Counted from the first letter of the stretch, positions 18,024-27,173 are shown. The stretch: DNA of 60,197 bases from Micromonospora deserti (GCF_003236335.1 NZ_POUB01000011.1:1-60197), one strand, 5' to 3'. The notes: generated by a model not told the origin, from the letters alone. Program-made: numbers and translations.

Positions 18024-18806
18024 ATGGACGGTCACGGCGAGCGGAGCCACGGGCCGGTGGGCGAGACGGGCGGCCCACCGGTCGCGTCGCCGCCGCCACC
18101 GGCCGCGATGACCGACCTCGACCTGCTGCACGCCCACGTCGCGGGTGACCGGGACGCCTTCACCGAGCTCTTCCACCGGCACCGGGACCGGCTCTGGGCG
18201 GTGGCCCTGCGGACGCTCGGCGACCGCGAGGAGGCCGCCGACGCCCTCCAGGACGCGTTGCTCTCCGCCCACCGGGCGGCCGGCCGCTTCCGCGGCGACT
18301 CGGCGGTCACCACCTGGCTGCACCGGATCGTGGTGAACGCCTGCCTGGACCGGATCCGTCGCCGCCAGGCGCACCCCACCGTGCCGCTGCCCGACGGGGT
18401 GCGCGACGACACGGGGTCGGCCACCGGAGGCGTCGAACCGGCCGCCCCGGCGCAGGATCACGACACCGCACTGGTGGTCCGGCAAGCCCTCGCGGCGCTG
18501 CCGGTCGAGCAGCGCGCCGCGCTGATCCTGGTCGACGTGCAGGGCTACCCGGTCGCCGAGGCGGCCCGGATCCTGGACGTGGCCGAGGGGACCGTCAAGA
18601 GCCGCTGCGCCCGGGGCCGGGCCCGGCTGGCGACGCTCCTCGGGCACCTGCGCCCGCGGTCCGCACCGGCGCAGCAGCCACCGGGCGACGTGGTCCAGTC
18701 GGGCGGGAACGTGCCGGCTGTCACCCCGGGGAACCCACGGCGCCCGGAGGGCGTCGGATCGGGGTCGGGACGATCCCGGCGGGATGCCAACCAGGAGGAC
18801 GCGTGA
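18024..18806 (+). CDS. sigM: ECF RNA polymerase sigma factor, SigM type
   Basis: Region 2 (HRDRLWAVALRTLGDREEAADALQDALLSAH) and region 4 (LPVEQRAALILVDVQGYPVAEAARIL and VAEGTVKSRCARGRARL) are clear, giving an extracytoplasmic-function sigma factor of up to 260 residues. The N-terminal approximately 28 residues before MTDLDLLHAHV are Pro-rich and may not be translated; an ATG at 18108 is an alternative start. A 45-residue tail follows region 4. The stop overlaps the next gene, an anti-sigma factor, by four bases. The order murJ-sigM-antisigma-trxB-trxA-cwlM is that of Rv3910-Rv3915, supporting the SigM name. Confidence 0.9.
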   Translation: MDGHGERSHGPVGETGGPPVASPPPPAAMTDLDLLHAHVAGDRDAFTELFHRHRDRLWAVALRTLGDREEAADALQDALLSAHRAAGRFRGDSAVTTWLHRIVVNACLDRIRRRQAHPTVPLPDGVRDDTGSATGGVEPAAPAQDHDTALVVRQALAALPVEQRAALILVDVQGYPVAEAARILDVAEGTVKSRCARGRARLATLLGHLRPRSAPAQQPPGDVVQSGGNVPAVTPGNPRRPEGVGSGSGRSRRDANQEDA

Positions 18807-19843
18807 CGACCGGGGGGTTCAGGGAGGTCGACGACGACCTGCTCGCCGACTACCTCGGCGGGGCGCTCGCCGGTACCCCGCAGGAGACTGAGGTCGCCCG
18901 CCTGGTCGACACGGACCCGGCCTGGGCCGAGGCCTACACGCTGCTGGCTCCGGCCGTCGCCGGGGTCCGGGCCGACCTGGCCGGCTGGGGCACCCCGGCG
19001 CCCGAGATGCCGGCCGAGGTGATCGACCGGATCACCGCCGTCCTCGCCACTCACGCGGACGCCACTCACGCGGACGCCACTCACGCGGACGCCGCCCAGA
19101 CGGACGCCACTCGGACGGACACCGTTCAGGCCGCCAACACGCACGACAGTGCCGACCCGGGGGCGACGGCACCGGGCAGTCCGCTCGGCGTGCCCGCCCA
19201 ACCCACCAGCGGTTCGGGCCGCCGGCCCGCCGGCGTATCCAGGACAGACCCGGGCGGAACCACCGGGCCCGGCCGGCGGCGGCGTCGCTGGACGCGGCTG
19301 GCGGGTCCGGTCGCCCTCGCCGCCGTGTCGGTCGCGGCCGTCGGTCTCGGGGTCAGCCAGCTGATCGGCGACCAGCAGGTGCGCGGCACCGCGGACAGCG
19401 CGGTGTCCGGTCCCGAGGCCGCCGGTCCGGCGGCCGCCATCCCGTTCCGGACCGCCGGGCCACTGCTGCACAGCGGCGCGGACTACACGCCGGAGACGCT
19501 CAGCAGCCCGGCACCGACGGTGCGGGCACAGCAGTTCTCCAGCGGCTCCCCACAGGCGGATCCCGGCGTCCAGGCGGAGGGCGGGCGGATGCCCGGCCCG
19601 GGCGGTCTCGACCGGCTCGGCAACCCCGCCGCGCTCAACGCCTGCCTCGCCGAGATCGGCGCCGAACACGGCGACGCTCCGCTCGTGGTCGACATGATCG
19701 ACTACGCCCGGTTCCAGGGCCAGCCGGCGCTCGTCGTCCGCTTCACCGACGCCGCCGGCGCCAGCTGGGCCTGGGTGAGCGGGCCGGAGTGTGGCGTCCC
19801 CGGGTCCGGCTCGGACACCCGCTACCGCACCCGGGTAGGGTGA
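18803..19843 (+). CDS. Membrane anti-sigma factor for SigM (RsmA-like)
   Basis: The GTG start overlaps the sigM stop (GTGA), implying translational coupling. The 346-residue protein has an N-terminal cytoplasmic domain (DDDLLADYLGGALAGTPQETEVARLV) that should bind the sigma factor, a low-complexity linker with five ATHAD-like repeats, one transmembrane helix (about 165-188, VALAAVSVAAVGLGVSQLI) and an extracytoplasmic C-terminal domain with two cysteines (NACLAEIG, GPECGVPG). No H-x3-C-x2-C zinc motif is present. Identification rests on position, topology and the N-terminal helix pattern. Confidence 0.8.
   Translation: MTTGGFREVDDDLLADYLGGALAGTPQETEVARLVDTDPAWAEAYTLLAPAVAGVRADLAGWGTPAPEMPAEVIDRITAVLATHADATHADATHADAAQTDATRTDTVQAANTHDSADPGATAPGSPLGVPAQPTSGSGRRPAGVSRTDPGGTTGPGRRRRRWTRLAGPVALAAVSVAAVGLGVSQLIGDQQVRGTADSAVSGPEAAGPAAAIPFRTAGPLLHSGADYTPETLSSPAPTVRAQQFSSGSPQADPGVQAEGGRMPGPGGLDRLGNPAALNACLAEIGAEHGDAPLVVDMIDYARFQGQPALVVRFTDAAGASWAWVSGPECGVPGSGSDTRYRTRVG
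19046..19120 (+). repeat. 15-bp tandem repeat inside the anti-sigma gene
   Basis: Three exact copies of GCCACTCACGCGGAC are followed by two diverged copies. In frame they encode ATHAD, ATHAD, ATHAD, AAQTD, ATRTD. Unit length is a multiple of three, so copy-number change would lengthen or shorten the cytoplasmic linker without a frameshift. Confidence 0.85.
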
Positions 19844-19902
19844 AACCACGGCCACCGGGCGTTTGACCGTCTACGTGACGTGACCCACCGGATGACCGGC
19901 TC

Positions 19903-19930
19903 GGGAATCCCCGGTTCGTACGATGACGTT
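19903..19930 (+). promoter_or_regulatory. SigR/SigH-type thiol-stress promoter upstream of trxB
   Basis: GGGAAT is followed after exactly 18 bp by CGTT, fitting the (G)GGAAT-N18-(C/G)GTT pattern of SigR promoters in Streptomyces, where trxBA is a known target (SigH in mycobacteria). It lies about 95 bp before the trxB start. The fit is by eye. Confidence 0.55.
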
Positions 19931-20025
19931 CTGCATGTCAGCTGCCGGCCACCTCTGCGACGGGGTCGGCATCGGATCGGCATCGGTGCGCGCCGGTGGC
20001 GAACACACACAATCGGGAGACGGCA

Positions 20026-20979
20026 GTGGACGAGGTCCGCAACCTGATCATCATTGGCTCCGGGCCGGCCGGTTACACGGCGGCGGTCTATGCCGCGCGC
20101 GCCAACCTCAAGCCGCTCATCATCGAGGGCGTGCAGTCCGGCGGCGCGCTGATGACGACGACCGAGGTGGAGAACTTCCCCGGGTTCGCGGACGGCATCC
20201 TCGGGCCCGAGCTGATGGACAACATGCGCAAGCAGGCCGAGCGGTTCGGCGCCGAGTTCCTGACCGACGACGTCACCCGGGTCGAGCTGGTGGACACCGG
20301 CGACGTCGGCTCCGGCGCCGCCAGCACCGTCTGGGTGGGTGAGACCGCGTACCGGGCCCGGGCCGTCATCCTCGCCACCGGCTCCGCCTGGCGCCCGCTG
20401 GGCGTGCCGGGTGAGCAGGAGTACCTCGGCCACGGCGTGTCGTCCTGCGCGACGTGTGACGGCTTCTTCTTCCGCAACCAGCACATCGTGGTCGTCGGTG
20501 GTGGTGACTCGGCGATGGAGGAGGCCAGCTTCCTGACCCGGTTCGCCGACTCGGTGACCATCATCCACCGCCGGGACTCGTTCCGAGCCAGCAAGATCAT
20601 GGCTCAGCGGGCGCTGAGCAACGACAAGATCAAGGTGGAGTGGAACACGGTGGTCGAGGAGATCCTGGGCCACGACGGCAAGGTTTCCGGCGTACGGATC
20701 CGCAACGTGCACACCGGCGAGGCCAAGGTGCTCGACGTAACCGGCGTGTTCGTAGCGATCGGCCACGACCCGCGCAGTGAGCTCTTCCGCGGGCAGGTGG
20801 AACTCGACGTCGAGGGGTACGTCAAGGTCCAGCAGCCCAGCACCCGGACCAGTGTGCCCGGTGTCTTCGCCGCCGGTGACCTGGTCGACCACACCTACCG
20901 GCAGGCGATCACCGCCGCCGGTACGGGCTGCGCCTCGGCGCTGGACGCCGAACGTTTCATCGCCACCCTGCACGGCTGA
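20026..20979 (+). CDS. trxB: Thioredoxin-disulfide reductase
   Basis: An FAD/NADPH flavoprotein of 317 residues that reduces thioredoxin. It shows the FAD Rossmann motif [20 protein letters not shown] near the N-terminus, the redox-active CATC in [11 protein letters not shown], the NADPH motif [12 protein letters not shown] and the C-terminal FAD motif [16 protein letters not shown]. The GTG giving MDEVRNL is preferred because GGGAGA lies just upstream and it fits the usual N-terminus; a GTG 30 nt earlier is possible. It is followed by trxA after 34 bp, forming the trxBA operon. Confidence 0.95.
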   Translation: MDEVRNLIIIGSGPAGYTAAVYAARANLKPLIIEGVQSGGALMTTTEVENFPGFADGILGPELMDNMRKQAERFGAEFLTDDVTRVELVDTGDVGSGAASTVWVGETAYRARAVILATGSAWRPLGVPGEQEYLGHGVSSCATCDGFFFRNQHIVVVGGGDSAMEEASFLTRFADSVTIIHRRDSFRASKIMAQRALSNDKIKVEWNTVVEEILGHDGKVSGVRIRNVHTGEAKVLDVTGVFVAIGHDPRSELFRGQVELDVEGYVKVQQPSTRTSVPGVFAAGDLVDHTYRQAITAAGTGCASALDAERFIATLHG

Positions 20980-21013
20980 ACAACAGGTACACATCCCCCG
21001 GAGGAGGGTCATA

Positions 21014-21337
21014 GTGGGAGCAACCAAGTCGGTCACCGACGCGAGCTTCGCCGCCGACGTGCTGAAGTCCGACAAGCCGGTGCTGGTGGACTTCTGGGCC
21101 GAGTGGTGCGGGCCGTGCCGCAAGGTCTCGCCGCTGCTGGAGGAGATCGCCGGCGAAATGGGTGACCAGGTCACCATCGTCAAGCTCAACATCGACGAGA
21201 ACCCGGAGACCGCCCGGACCTACCGGGTCATGTCGGTGCCGACCCTCACCGTGTTCAAGAACGGCGAGCCGGTGCAGTCGATCGCCGGCGCCAAGCCGAA
21301 GGGCGAACTGGTCAAGCTCATCGAGTCGGCGCTCTGA
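21014..21337 (+). CDS. trxA: Thioredoxin
   Basis: A 107-residue cytoplasmic thiol-disulfide reductant with the canonical WCGPC active site in LVDFWAEWCGPCRKVSP and the cis-Pro segment VMSVPTLTVFKNG. The GTG start has a strong GGAGGAGG 6 nt upstream. It is cotranscribed with trxB and ended by a long hairpin followed by a T-tract. The first approximately ten residues (MGATKSVTDASF) are the normal start of actinobacterial TrxC/TrxA proteins. Confidence 0.96.
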   Translation: MGATKSVTDASFAADVLKSDKPVLVDFWAEWCGPCRKVSPLLEEIAGEMGDQVTIVKLNIDENPETARTYRVMSVPTLTVFKNGEPVQSIAGAKPKGELVKLIESAL

Positions 21338-21350
21338 CCTGCTTCTATCC

Positions 21351-21398
21351 GACGTCGACCCCGTACCCGGAGCCCGGGTGCGGGGTCGACGTCATTTT
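21351..21398 (+). terminator. Intrinsic terminator of trxBA
   Basis: A 20-bp stem (GACGTCGACCCCGTACCCGG with one G-T wobble in its partner) and a 3-base loop are followed by ATTTTCC, an uncommon T-tract for this genome. It lies 13 bp after the trxA stop. Confidence 0.8.
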
Positions 21399-21488
21399 CC
21401 CGGCCCACCGCACCTGCGGCCGTGCGAGCGCATAACCTCAACCCCGGGGCCGCCCGGCCAGCCAGCGTCCGTGCAGAGGGGGTCGTGC

Positions 21489-22652
21489 GTGCGTCCGATC
21501 CGACCCGGTGACCGTGGACCCGCGGTGACGGAGATCCGTATGGTGCTGGCCGGCCTCGACCTGCTGTCACCGATGGCGCCGGACGTCGACGAGTTCGACG
21601 CGCACACCGAACGGGCGGTCCGCGCCTTCCAGCAGTCCCGAGGGCTGAGCGTGGACGGCCGGGTGGGGGCGGAGACCTGGCGGGCCCTGGACGCAGCCCG
21701 CTGGCGGCTGGGCGCCCGCACCCTCTACCACGCGGTACCCGAACCGCTCACCGGCGAGGACGTCCGGACACTGCAGGAACGCCTGCTGGAGATGGGGTAC
21801 GACGTCGGCCGGGCGGACGCGATCTACGGGATACGGACCGCCCGCGCGGTGGCCCAGTTCCAGCGGGAGGTCGGCCTCACACCCGACGGCACGTGCGGGC
21901 CGCACACGATGAACGCGCTGCGCCGGCTCGGCCGCAAAGTGGTCGGGGGGCGGCCGCAGTGGCTGCGCGAGTCGGACGCGATCCGGCAGTCCGGCCCGAC
22001 CCTGGTCGGCCGGACGGTGGTGATCGACCCGGGCCACGGCGGCACCGACCCGGGCGTGGTCGTGCCGGACGGGCCGCTGCGGTGGACCGAGGCGGATCTC
22101 GTCCACGACCTGGCCAGCCGGCTGGAGGGGCGGCTCGCCGCGTCCGGCGTCCGGGTACAGCTCACCCGGGGACCGGCCCTCCGGGAGTGCCTGCCGGACG
22201 TCGACCGGGCCCAGCTGGCCAACTCGCTCGGGGCCGACGTCTTCATCTCGCTGCACATCGACGGGCACGCCAACCCGGACGCGGAGGGGGTGGCCACGTA
22301 CCACTACGGCACCGACAACGGTGTCACCTCGGCGACCGGGGAGCGGCTGGCCGGCCTCGTGCAGCGGGAAATCGTCGCCCGGACGGGGCTGCGGGACTGC
22401 CGGACGCACGCGAAGGCGTGGGACCTGCTCCGGTTGACCCGGATGCCCGCGGTACGGGTCGAGGTCGGCTACCTCACCTCGCCCGCGGACCTGCGCCGGC
22501 TGATCGACCCCCGGTTCCGGGACCGGGTCGCCGAAGCGATCGTGGCGGCGGTGCAGCGGATGTACTTCCCCATCGAGCGGGACGTCCCCACCGGCTCGAT
22601 CGACGTCAGCGAGCTGCGGGCGGTGGTCGCCGCCGGCACGGTGGTCGACTGA
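21489..22652 (+). CDS. cwlM: CwlM-type protein: two peptidoglycan-binding domains plus amidase-3 fold
   Basis: A 387-residue protein with no signal peptide. Two PG_binding_1 repeats (about 8-70 and 85-145) each end in DGR/DGTCGPHT-like loops, followed by an N-acetylmuramoyl-L-alanine amidase domain (about 172-365). Zinc-ligand positions appear kept: GHGGTDPG, the Glu of RWTEADLVHDL, and ISLHIDGHAN, with VEVGYLT near the end. In mycobacteria CwlM is cytoplasmic, is phosphorylated by PknB and activates MurA rather than cutting cell wall; lack of a signal peptide and the place after trxA match Rv3915. Whether this protein is enzymatically active cannot be told. AGAGGGGG precedes the GTG start. 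Confidence 0.9.
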   Translation: MRPIRPGDRGPAVTEIRMVLAGLDLLSPMAPDVDEFDAHTERAVRAFQQSRGLSVDGRVGAETWRALDAARWRLGARTLYHAVPEPLTGEDVRTLQERLLEMGYDVGRADAIYGIRTARAVAQFQREVGLTPDGTCGPHTMNALRRLGRKVVGGRPQWLRESDAIRQSGPTLVGRTVVIDPGHGGTDPGVVVPDGPLRWTEADLVHDLASRLEGRLAASGVRVQLTRGPALRECLPDVDRAQLANSLGADVFISLHIDGHANPDAEGVATYHYGTDNGVTSATGERLAGLVQREIVARTGLRDCRTHAKAWDLLRLTRMPAVRVEVGYLTSPADLRRLIDPRFRDRVAEAIVAAVQRMYFPIERDVPTGSIDVSELRAVVAAGTVVD

Positions 22653-22749
22653 GCGTTCCCAGGCGCTCGTCGCCGCGGCCCTGCTCCGCGAGCCCGCCCA
22701 GCGCCCCGCTGCCGCCCTGCCCGGGCGCTGAGCGGCCCAGGGTGTGCGG

Positions 22750-23415
22750 TCAGCCGGCGGTGGATCGGGTGGCGGGGGCCGGGCGAACCGGCCGGAGCAG
22801 GGTCTCCGGGCTCATCGAGCCGAGCAGCTTCTCCAGCGCGTACTCGACGTCGGACTTCCAGCTCAGCGCGGTGCGCAGCTCCAGCCGCAGGCGGGGGAAG
22901 CGCGGGTGCGGGCGGACCGTCTTGAAGCCCACCGAGAGGAAGAAGTCGGCGGGAGCGACGCAGCCACCGGGCGGGTCGACCCCGTCACCGAACTTCGCGT
23001 CGCCGAACGCCTCGATCGCCTTGATGCCGCGCTTGGTGAGGTCGCGGGCCACACCCTGCACCAGCATCCGGCCCAGGCCGCCGCCGGCGAAGGCGGGCAC
23101 CACGTTGGCCGTCATCAACAGCGCCGCGTCGGCGGAGACCGGAGAGGTGGGGAAGGCCATCGAGCGGGGCACGTAGGCCGGCGGGGCGTACATGACGAAG
23201 CCGGCCGGCATTCCGTCGACGTAGACCAGCTTGCCGCAGGACCCCCACTCCAGCAGCGTCTGCGAGACCCAGGCCTCCTTCTCCAGGCCCGGATCACCGG
23301 CCGCACAGGCGCGGTCGGCGGAAACCGGATCAAGCTCCCAGTAGACGCACTGCCGGCACGGACGGGGCACGTCCTCCAGGGTGTCGAGGGTCAGGCTGAC
23401 CAGACGTCGCGACAT
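22750..23415 (-). CDS. GNAT family N-acetyltransferase
   Basis: A 221-residue protein with a Cys-containing N-terminal segment (RPCRQCVYWELDP) seen in a group of actinobacterial GNATs, and the acetyl-CoA-binding region FAGGGLGRMLVQGVARDLTKRG (motif A). ADFFLSVGFKTVRPHPRFPRLRLEL forms the C-terminal part. The acceptor substrate is unknown. It lies opposite cwlM and divergent from the aminotransferase gene, and occupies the same position as Rv3916c relative to cwlM. Confidence 0.85.
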   Translation of the reverse strand: MSRRLVSLTLDTLEDVPRPCRQCVYWELDPVSADRACAAGDPGLEKEAWVSQTLLEWGSCGKLVYVDGMPAGFVMYAPPAYVPRSMAFPTSPVSADAALLMTANVVPAFAGGGLGRMLVQGVARDLTKRGIKAIEAFGDAKFGDGVDPPGGCVAPADFFLSVGFKTVRPHPRFPRLRLELRTALSWKSDVEYALEKLLGSMSPETLLRPVRPAPATRSTAG

Positions 23416-23704
23416 TGGCGCATCCCCACATTAGGCTCGGAGGTGAGACCGGCACGGAACGACACCGCCGCTTTCCTGCCCCCGACGAGCGATCGTACGC
23501 CGCCGACCGTCGCCGCGGGAGAGGACGCGCGAACGACCACCTCCCGGTTGGCGAGGTCCGGGATGTGGACGCCGGTCACGCCGCCGCGACGTACCTGGCC
23601 GAGGGCGACTACGATCGACACCCGGCGTCCCGAGTCGCCATGGTCGCCGTGGTCCCGGGTACGCCCGGGACGGGAGCCACCCGACCAGCCATCGAGGTGA
23701 TGTC

Positions 23705-25018
23705 ATGACCGGCACGACGCTCGACGACTACACCGACCGGTACGCCCGGCGGGTGCGGGGCATGACCGCCTCGGAGATCCGGGCGCTCTTCGCGGTGGCC
23801 AGCCGGCCGGAGGTGGTCTCGCTCGCCGGTGGCGCCCCCTACATCGCCGCGCTGCCGCTGGACGCGGTCGGCGAGATGCTCGGCCGGCTCGGCACGGACC
23901 ACGGCGCCACCACGTTGCAGTACGGCATCGGTCAGGGCACCCCGGAACTGCGCGAGCGGATCTGCGAGGTGATGGCGCTCTCCGGCATCGACGCGGCCTG
24001 CGGCGCCTCCCCGGAGGACGTGGTGGTCACCGTCGGCGGGCAGCAGGCGTTGGACCTGGTGGCGCGGCTCTTCCTCGACCCGGGTGACGTGGTGCTCGCC
24101 GAGGGCCCGACGTACGTCGGCGCACTCGGGGTGTTCCAGGCCGCCCAGGCCCGAGTCGTGCACGTGCCGATGGACGCCGACGGGCTGATCCCCGAGGCGC
24201 TGGAGACCGCCCTCGCCGAACAGGCGCGGGCCGGCAGTCGGGTGAAGTTCCTCTACACCATCCCGACCTACCAGAACCCGACGGGCGTGACGCTGACCGA
24301 GGAGCGGCGCGAACGGGTGCTCGACATCTGCGAACGAGCCGGGCTGCTCGTGGTCGAGGACGATCCGTACGGCCAACTGGGGTTCGAGGGCGACGCGCCG
24401 GCGCCGCTGCGCGCCCGGCGGCGGGACGGCGTCTTCTACCTCAGCACCTTCTCCAAGACCTTCGCGCCCGGGTTGCGGGTGGGCTGGATCCTCGCGCCAC
24501 ACGCGGTCCGCGACAAGCTGGTGATCGCCAGCGAGGCCCAGATCCTCTGCCCCAGCGGCTACGCGCAGGCCGCCGTCTCCACATACCTGGGCACCATGCC
24601 CTGGCAGGAGCAGCTCAAGGTCTACCGGGAGGTCTACCGGGAGCGGCGGGACGCGATGCTCACCGCCCTTGAGGACCTGATGCCCGCCGGCACCACCTGG
24701 ACAACCCCGGCCGGTGGCCTCTTCGTCTGGGCGACCCTGCCCGACGGGCTCGACTCGAAGGCGATGATGCCGCGGGCCATCGCCGCCCGGGTCGCCTACG
24801 TGCCGGGCACCGGCTTCTACGCGGACGGCACCGGCACCGGTCACATGCGGCTCAACTTCTCCTTCCCGCCGCCGGAGCGGATCCGCGAGGGCGTCCGCCG
24901 GCTGGCCGGCGTGATGGAGCAGGACATCGCCATGCGGAAGGTGTTCGGCGCGGTGGGGCGCCCGGGGCTGCGGCGTGGGCAGGCCGGCTCGGACGCGCCG
25001 GGACCCGACTTGGCATGA
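23705..25018 (+). CDS. PLP-dependent aminotransferase, class I fold
   Basis: A 437-residue fold-type I enzyme related to 2-aminoadipate/aromatic aminotransferases and the catalytic half of MocR proteins, but without a DNA-binding domain. The PLP lysine is in YLSTFSKTFAPGLRVGW; YTIPTYQNPTGVTL and EDDPYGQL carry cofactor contacts, and the C-terminus has the Arg-containing HMRLNFSFPP. The substrate is not evident. The ATG giving MTGTTLDDY follows GAGGTG. Its stop is 7 bp before the ligase-like gene, so they probably form an operon, perhaps supplying or modifying an amino acid for a peptide bond. Confidence 0.9.
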   Translation: MTGTTLDDYTDRYARRVRGMTASEIRALFAVASRPEVVSLAGGAPYIAALPLDAVGEMLGRLGTDHGATTLQYGIGQGTPELRERICEVMALSGIDAACGASPEDVVVTVGGQQALDLVARLFLDPGDVVLAEGPTYVGALGVFQAAQARVVHVPMDADGLIPEALETALAEQARAGSRVKFLYTIPTYQNPTGVTLTEERRERVLDICERAGLLVVEDDPYGQLGFEGDAPAPLRARRRDGVFYLSTFSKTFAPGLRVGWILAPHAVRDKLVIASEAQILCPSGYAQAAVSTYLGTMPWQEQLKVYREVYRERRDAMLTALEDLMPAGTTWTTPAGGLFVWATLPDGLDSKAMMPRAIAARVAYVPGTGFYADGTGTGHMRLNFSFPPPERIREGVRRLAGVMEQDIAMRKVFGAVGRPGLRRGQAGSDAPGPDLA

Positions 25019-25025
25019 TTCCGGC

Positions 25026-26024
25026 ATGGGTACCACCGCTGCCGACCGTTCTGTCATGACCGACCCCGCCGTCTCCGCCGACCTTCGGGTACTGGTGCTC
25101 GCCGGCGGGCTCTCCTACGAACGCGACGTCTCGCTGCGGTCCGGCCGCCGGGTGCTCGACGCGCTCCGCGCGGTCGGGGTCGACGCCGACCTGCGGGACG
25201 CCGACGTCGCGCTGCTGCCGGCGCTGGCCGCCGATCCGCCGGACGCGGTGGTGATCGCCCTGCACGGCGCCACCGGCGAGGACGGCTCGCTGCGCGGGGT
25301 GCTCGACCTCTGCGGCATCCCGTACGTCGGTTGCGACGCCCGCGCGTCCCGGCTCGCTTGGGACAAGCCCTCGGCCAAGGCGGTGCTGCGCGAGGCGGGC
25401 ATCCCCACCCCGGACTGGGTTGCCCTGCCGCACGACCGTTTCTCCGAGCTGGGCGCAGTGGCGGTACTGGACCGGATCGTGGACCGGCTGGACCTCCCGC
25501 TCATGGTGAAGCCCGCCCAGGGCGGTTCCGGGCTGGGCGCCGCCGTGGTCCGGGACGCCACGTCGCTCCCGGCCGCGATGGTGGGATGCTTCGCGTACGA
25601 CTCGACGGCGCTGGTCGAGCGGTACGTGCCGGGCATGGACGTGGCCGTCTCCGTGGTCGACCTCGGCGACGGGCCGCGCGCGCTGCCGGCCGTGGAGATC
25701 GTGCCGCGCAACGGGGTGTACGACTACGCCGCCCGCTACACCGCCGGCCGGACCACCTGGCACGCCCCGGCCCGGCTGGAACCGGAGGCGGCCGCCGCGG
25801 TCGCCGACGTCGCCCTGGCCGCCCACACCGCGCTCGGTCTGCGTGATCTGAGCCGGGTGGATCTGATCGTCGACCCGGCGGGTCAGCCGCACGTGCTGGA
25901 GGTCAACGTGTCCCCGGGGATGACCGAGACCTCACTCCTGCCGCTCGCGGTCCAGGCCGCCGGGCTGGACTTCGGCCGGATGATCGGCTCTCTGGTGACC
26001 CGCGCGGCGACCCGCGCCCGCTGA
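25026..26024 (+). CDS. D-alanine-D-alanine ligase family ATP-grasp protein
   Basis: A 332-residue ATP-grasp enzyme: VLAGGLSYERDVSLRSGRRV at the N-terminus is the D-Ala-D-Ala ligase substrate motif; VIALHGATGEDGSLRGVL, PLMVKPAQGGSGLGAAVV and VLEVNVSPGMTETSL follow with the metal-binding Glu/Asn. It joins two amino acids with ATP. With the aminotransferase directly upstream, it may be a second Ddl or a ligase with other specificity; the main ddl in actinobacteria usually lies elsewhere. ATG codons at 25026 and 25056 are both possible starts. Confidence 0.85.
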   Translation: MGTTAADRSVMTDPAVSADLRVLVLAGGLSYERDVSLRSGRRVLDALRAVGVDADLRDADVALLPALAADPPDAVVIALHGATGEDGSLRGVLDLCGIPYVGCDARASRLAWDKPSAKAVLREAGIPTPDWVALPHDRFSELGAVAVLDRIVDRLDLPLMVKPAQGGSGLGAAVVRDATSLPAAMVGCFAYDSTALVERYVPGMDVAVSVVDLGDGPRALPAVEIVPRNGVYDYAARYTAGRTTWHAPARLEPEAAAAVADVALAAHTALGLRDLSRVDLIVDPAGQPHVLEVNVSPGMTETSLLPLAVQAAGLDFGRMIGSLVTRAATRAR

Positions 26025-26097
26025 CCCACTCGGTCCGCTGACCGCCGTCTCCTGCCGTCCGCTCTCCGGACGCCCGCCGCGTCCCCGCCCGCTCCCC

Positions 26098-26134
26098 GCT
26101 TTCTGCGCCCGCTTTCTGCGCCCGCTTTCTGCGG
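26098..26134 (+). repeat. 13-bp tandem repeat in a convergent spacer
   Basis: GCTTTCTGCGCCC occurs twice exactly and a third time in truncated form. It lies in the roughly 300-bp spacer between the ligase-like gene and the convergent gene on the minus strand; a second doublet containing CCGCCGTGGAGCGCCGT is found at about 26215-26255. I see no gene in the spacer. Confidence 0.7.
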
Positions 26135-26331
26135 CAGGCTCGCTGTGGGGTGATCCATGCGCACACCCTCCCGCTGCCCCGTCCGCACGGTCGCCGCTCC
26201 GGGCGCGGTCCCAGCCCGCCGTGGAGCGCCGTCGCGCCGCCGTGGAGCGCCGTCCAGCGGTCGGACGGCCACCCACGGCGGCGCTGCCCCAGCATCGAGG
26301 TAGCAATCAGCACCCCGAGCGATCGCGGGTG

Positions 26332-27093
26332 CTACTCGCCGGCCTGCTCGCGTTCTGTGGCGGTTCCGACCTCGGGATCCTCTCCGGCCGGCGGTATCGG
26401 GACCTCCTCGGCGGACTCGATCACCGACACCGGGTCGTCCGGCGCTTCCTTTTCCGTGGTGGACGGCGCGGTGAGGCTGGACGGCGCCTGCCACTGGATC
26501 CGCGGCGGCTCGGCCAGCGGGCGCCCACCAAACTCTGCCAGCCAGGCGGCGACCATGGCGAGGTTCTCCCGCCACTGCGCCTCGGAGATGGGCGGCAGGA
26601 TGGAGTCCCACAGCGAGAGGAAGGTCCCGCGCAGCTGGAGCCGGCCGTAGGGACGGGCGAGGAACCACATGTGCAGGTGCGCCGACCCGTCGCCCCAGCG
26701 GTTGACGTGCACCCGAGCGACCCCGTCGAGGGAACGGATGGCCCGTTCGAGTCGTACCGTCATGACGCCCAGCTCGGCGGCGAGCAGGTTGGGCAGGTCG
26801 CCGAGGTCGAGATGGGAGCGGGATTCGAGGATCAGCACCATCGGTAGCCCGGTGGGACGATCCATGGCGCGTACCCGCCAACGCTCGCCCACCCAGATGT
26901 AGGCGTCGTCGGGGGCGTTGCAGGCAGTGCATTCCCGGTGCCCCTCGCCCTTGCGGGGCGGTTCGACCGGGACCGGATCATCGAGTTGCTTGACGCGGAA
27001 ATCGCCCTCGAAGGGGAAGGACGGCCACTGGGTGAAGTCCGGGACTGAGGGAGGGGTGTCGTGCACGACGCTGACCCTAACCGGTTCCAGCAC
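26332..27093 (-). CDS. Conserved hypothetical protein, possibly HIT-like
   Basis: About 253 residues from a GTG preceded by GGGAGGG at 6-7 nt, preferred over an ATG seven codons upstream. The protein has an ECTACNAPD Cys pair near residue 60, a mid-region VHVNRWGDGSAHLHMWFLARPYG whose H-L-H-M-W pattern and preceding HVNRWGD resemble a histidine-triad or GalT-like core without the full triad, and an acidic Pro/Glu-rich tail. It is cytoplasmic and has no membrane segment. I do not recognise the family with certainty. It sits between the ligase-like gene and the parS-rich spacer next to parB. Confidence 0.65.
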   Translation of the reverse strand: MLEPVRVSVVHDTPPSVPDFTQWPSFPFEGDFRVKQLDDPVPVEPPRKGEGHRECTACNAPDDAYIWVGERWRVRAMDRPTGLPMVLILESRSHLDLGDLPNLLAAELGVMTVRLERAIRSLDGVARVHVNRWGDGSAHLHMWFLARPYGRLQLRGTFLSLWDSILPPISEAQWRENLAMVAAWLAEFGGRPLAEPPRIQWQAPSSLTAPSTTEKEAPDDPVSVIESAEEVPIPPAGEDPEVGTATEREQAGE

Positions 27094-27173
27094 CGCTGTC
27101 CCTCCCCGATCCATCGGTCGTCACCGACCTTCCAGCTGCCACCGAACGGCCGATCCGGGGCCGTCGTACGCCG

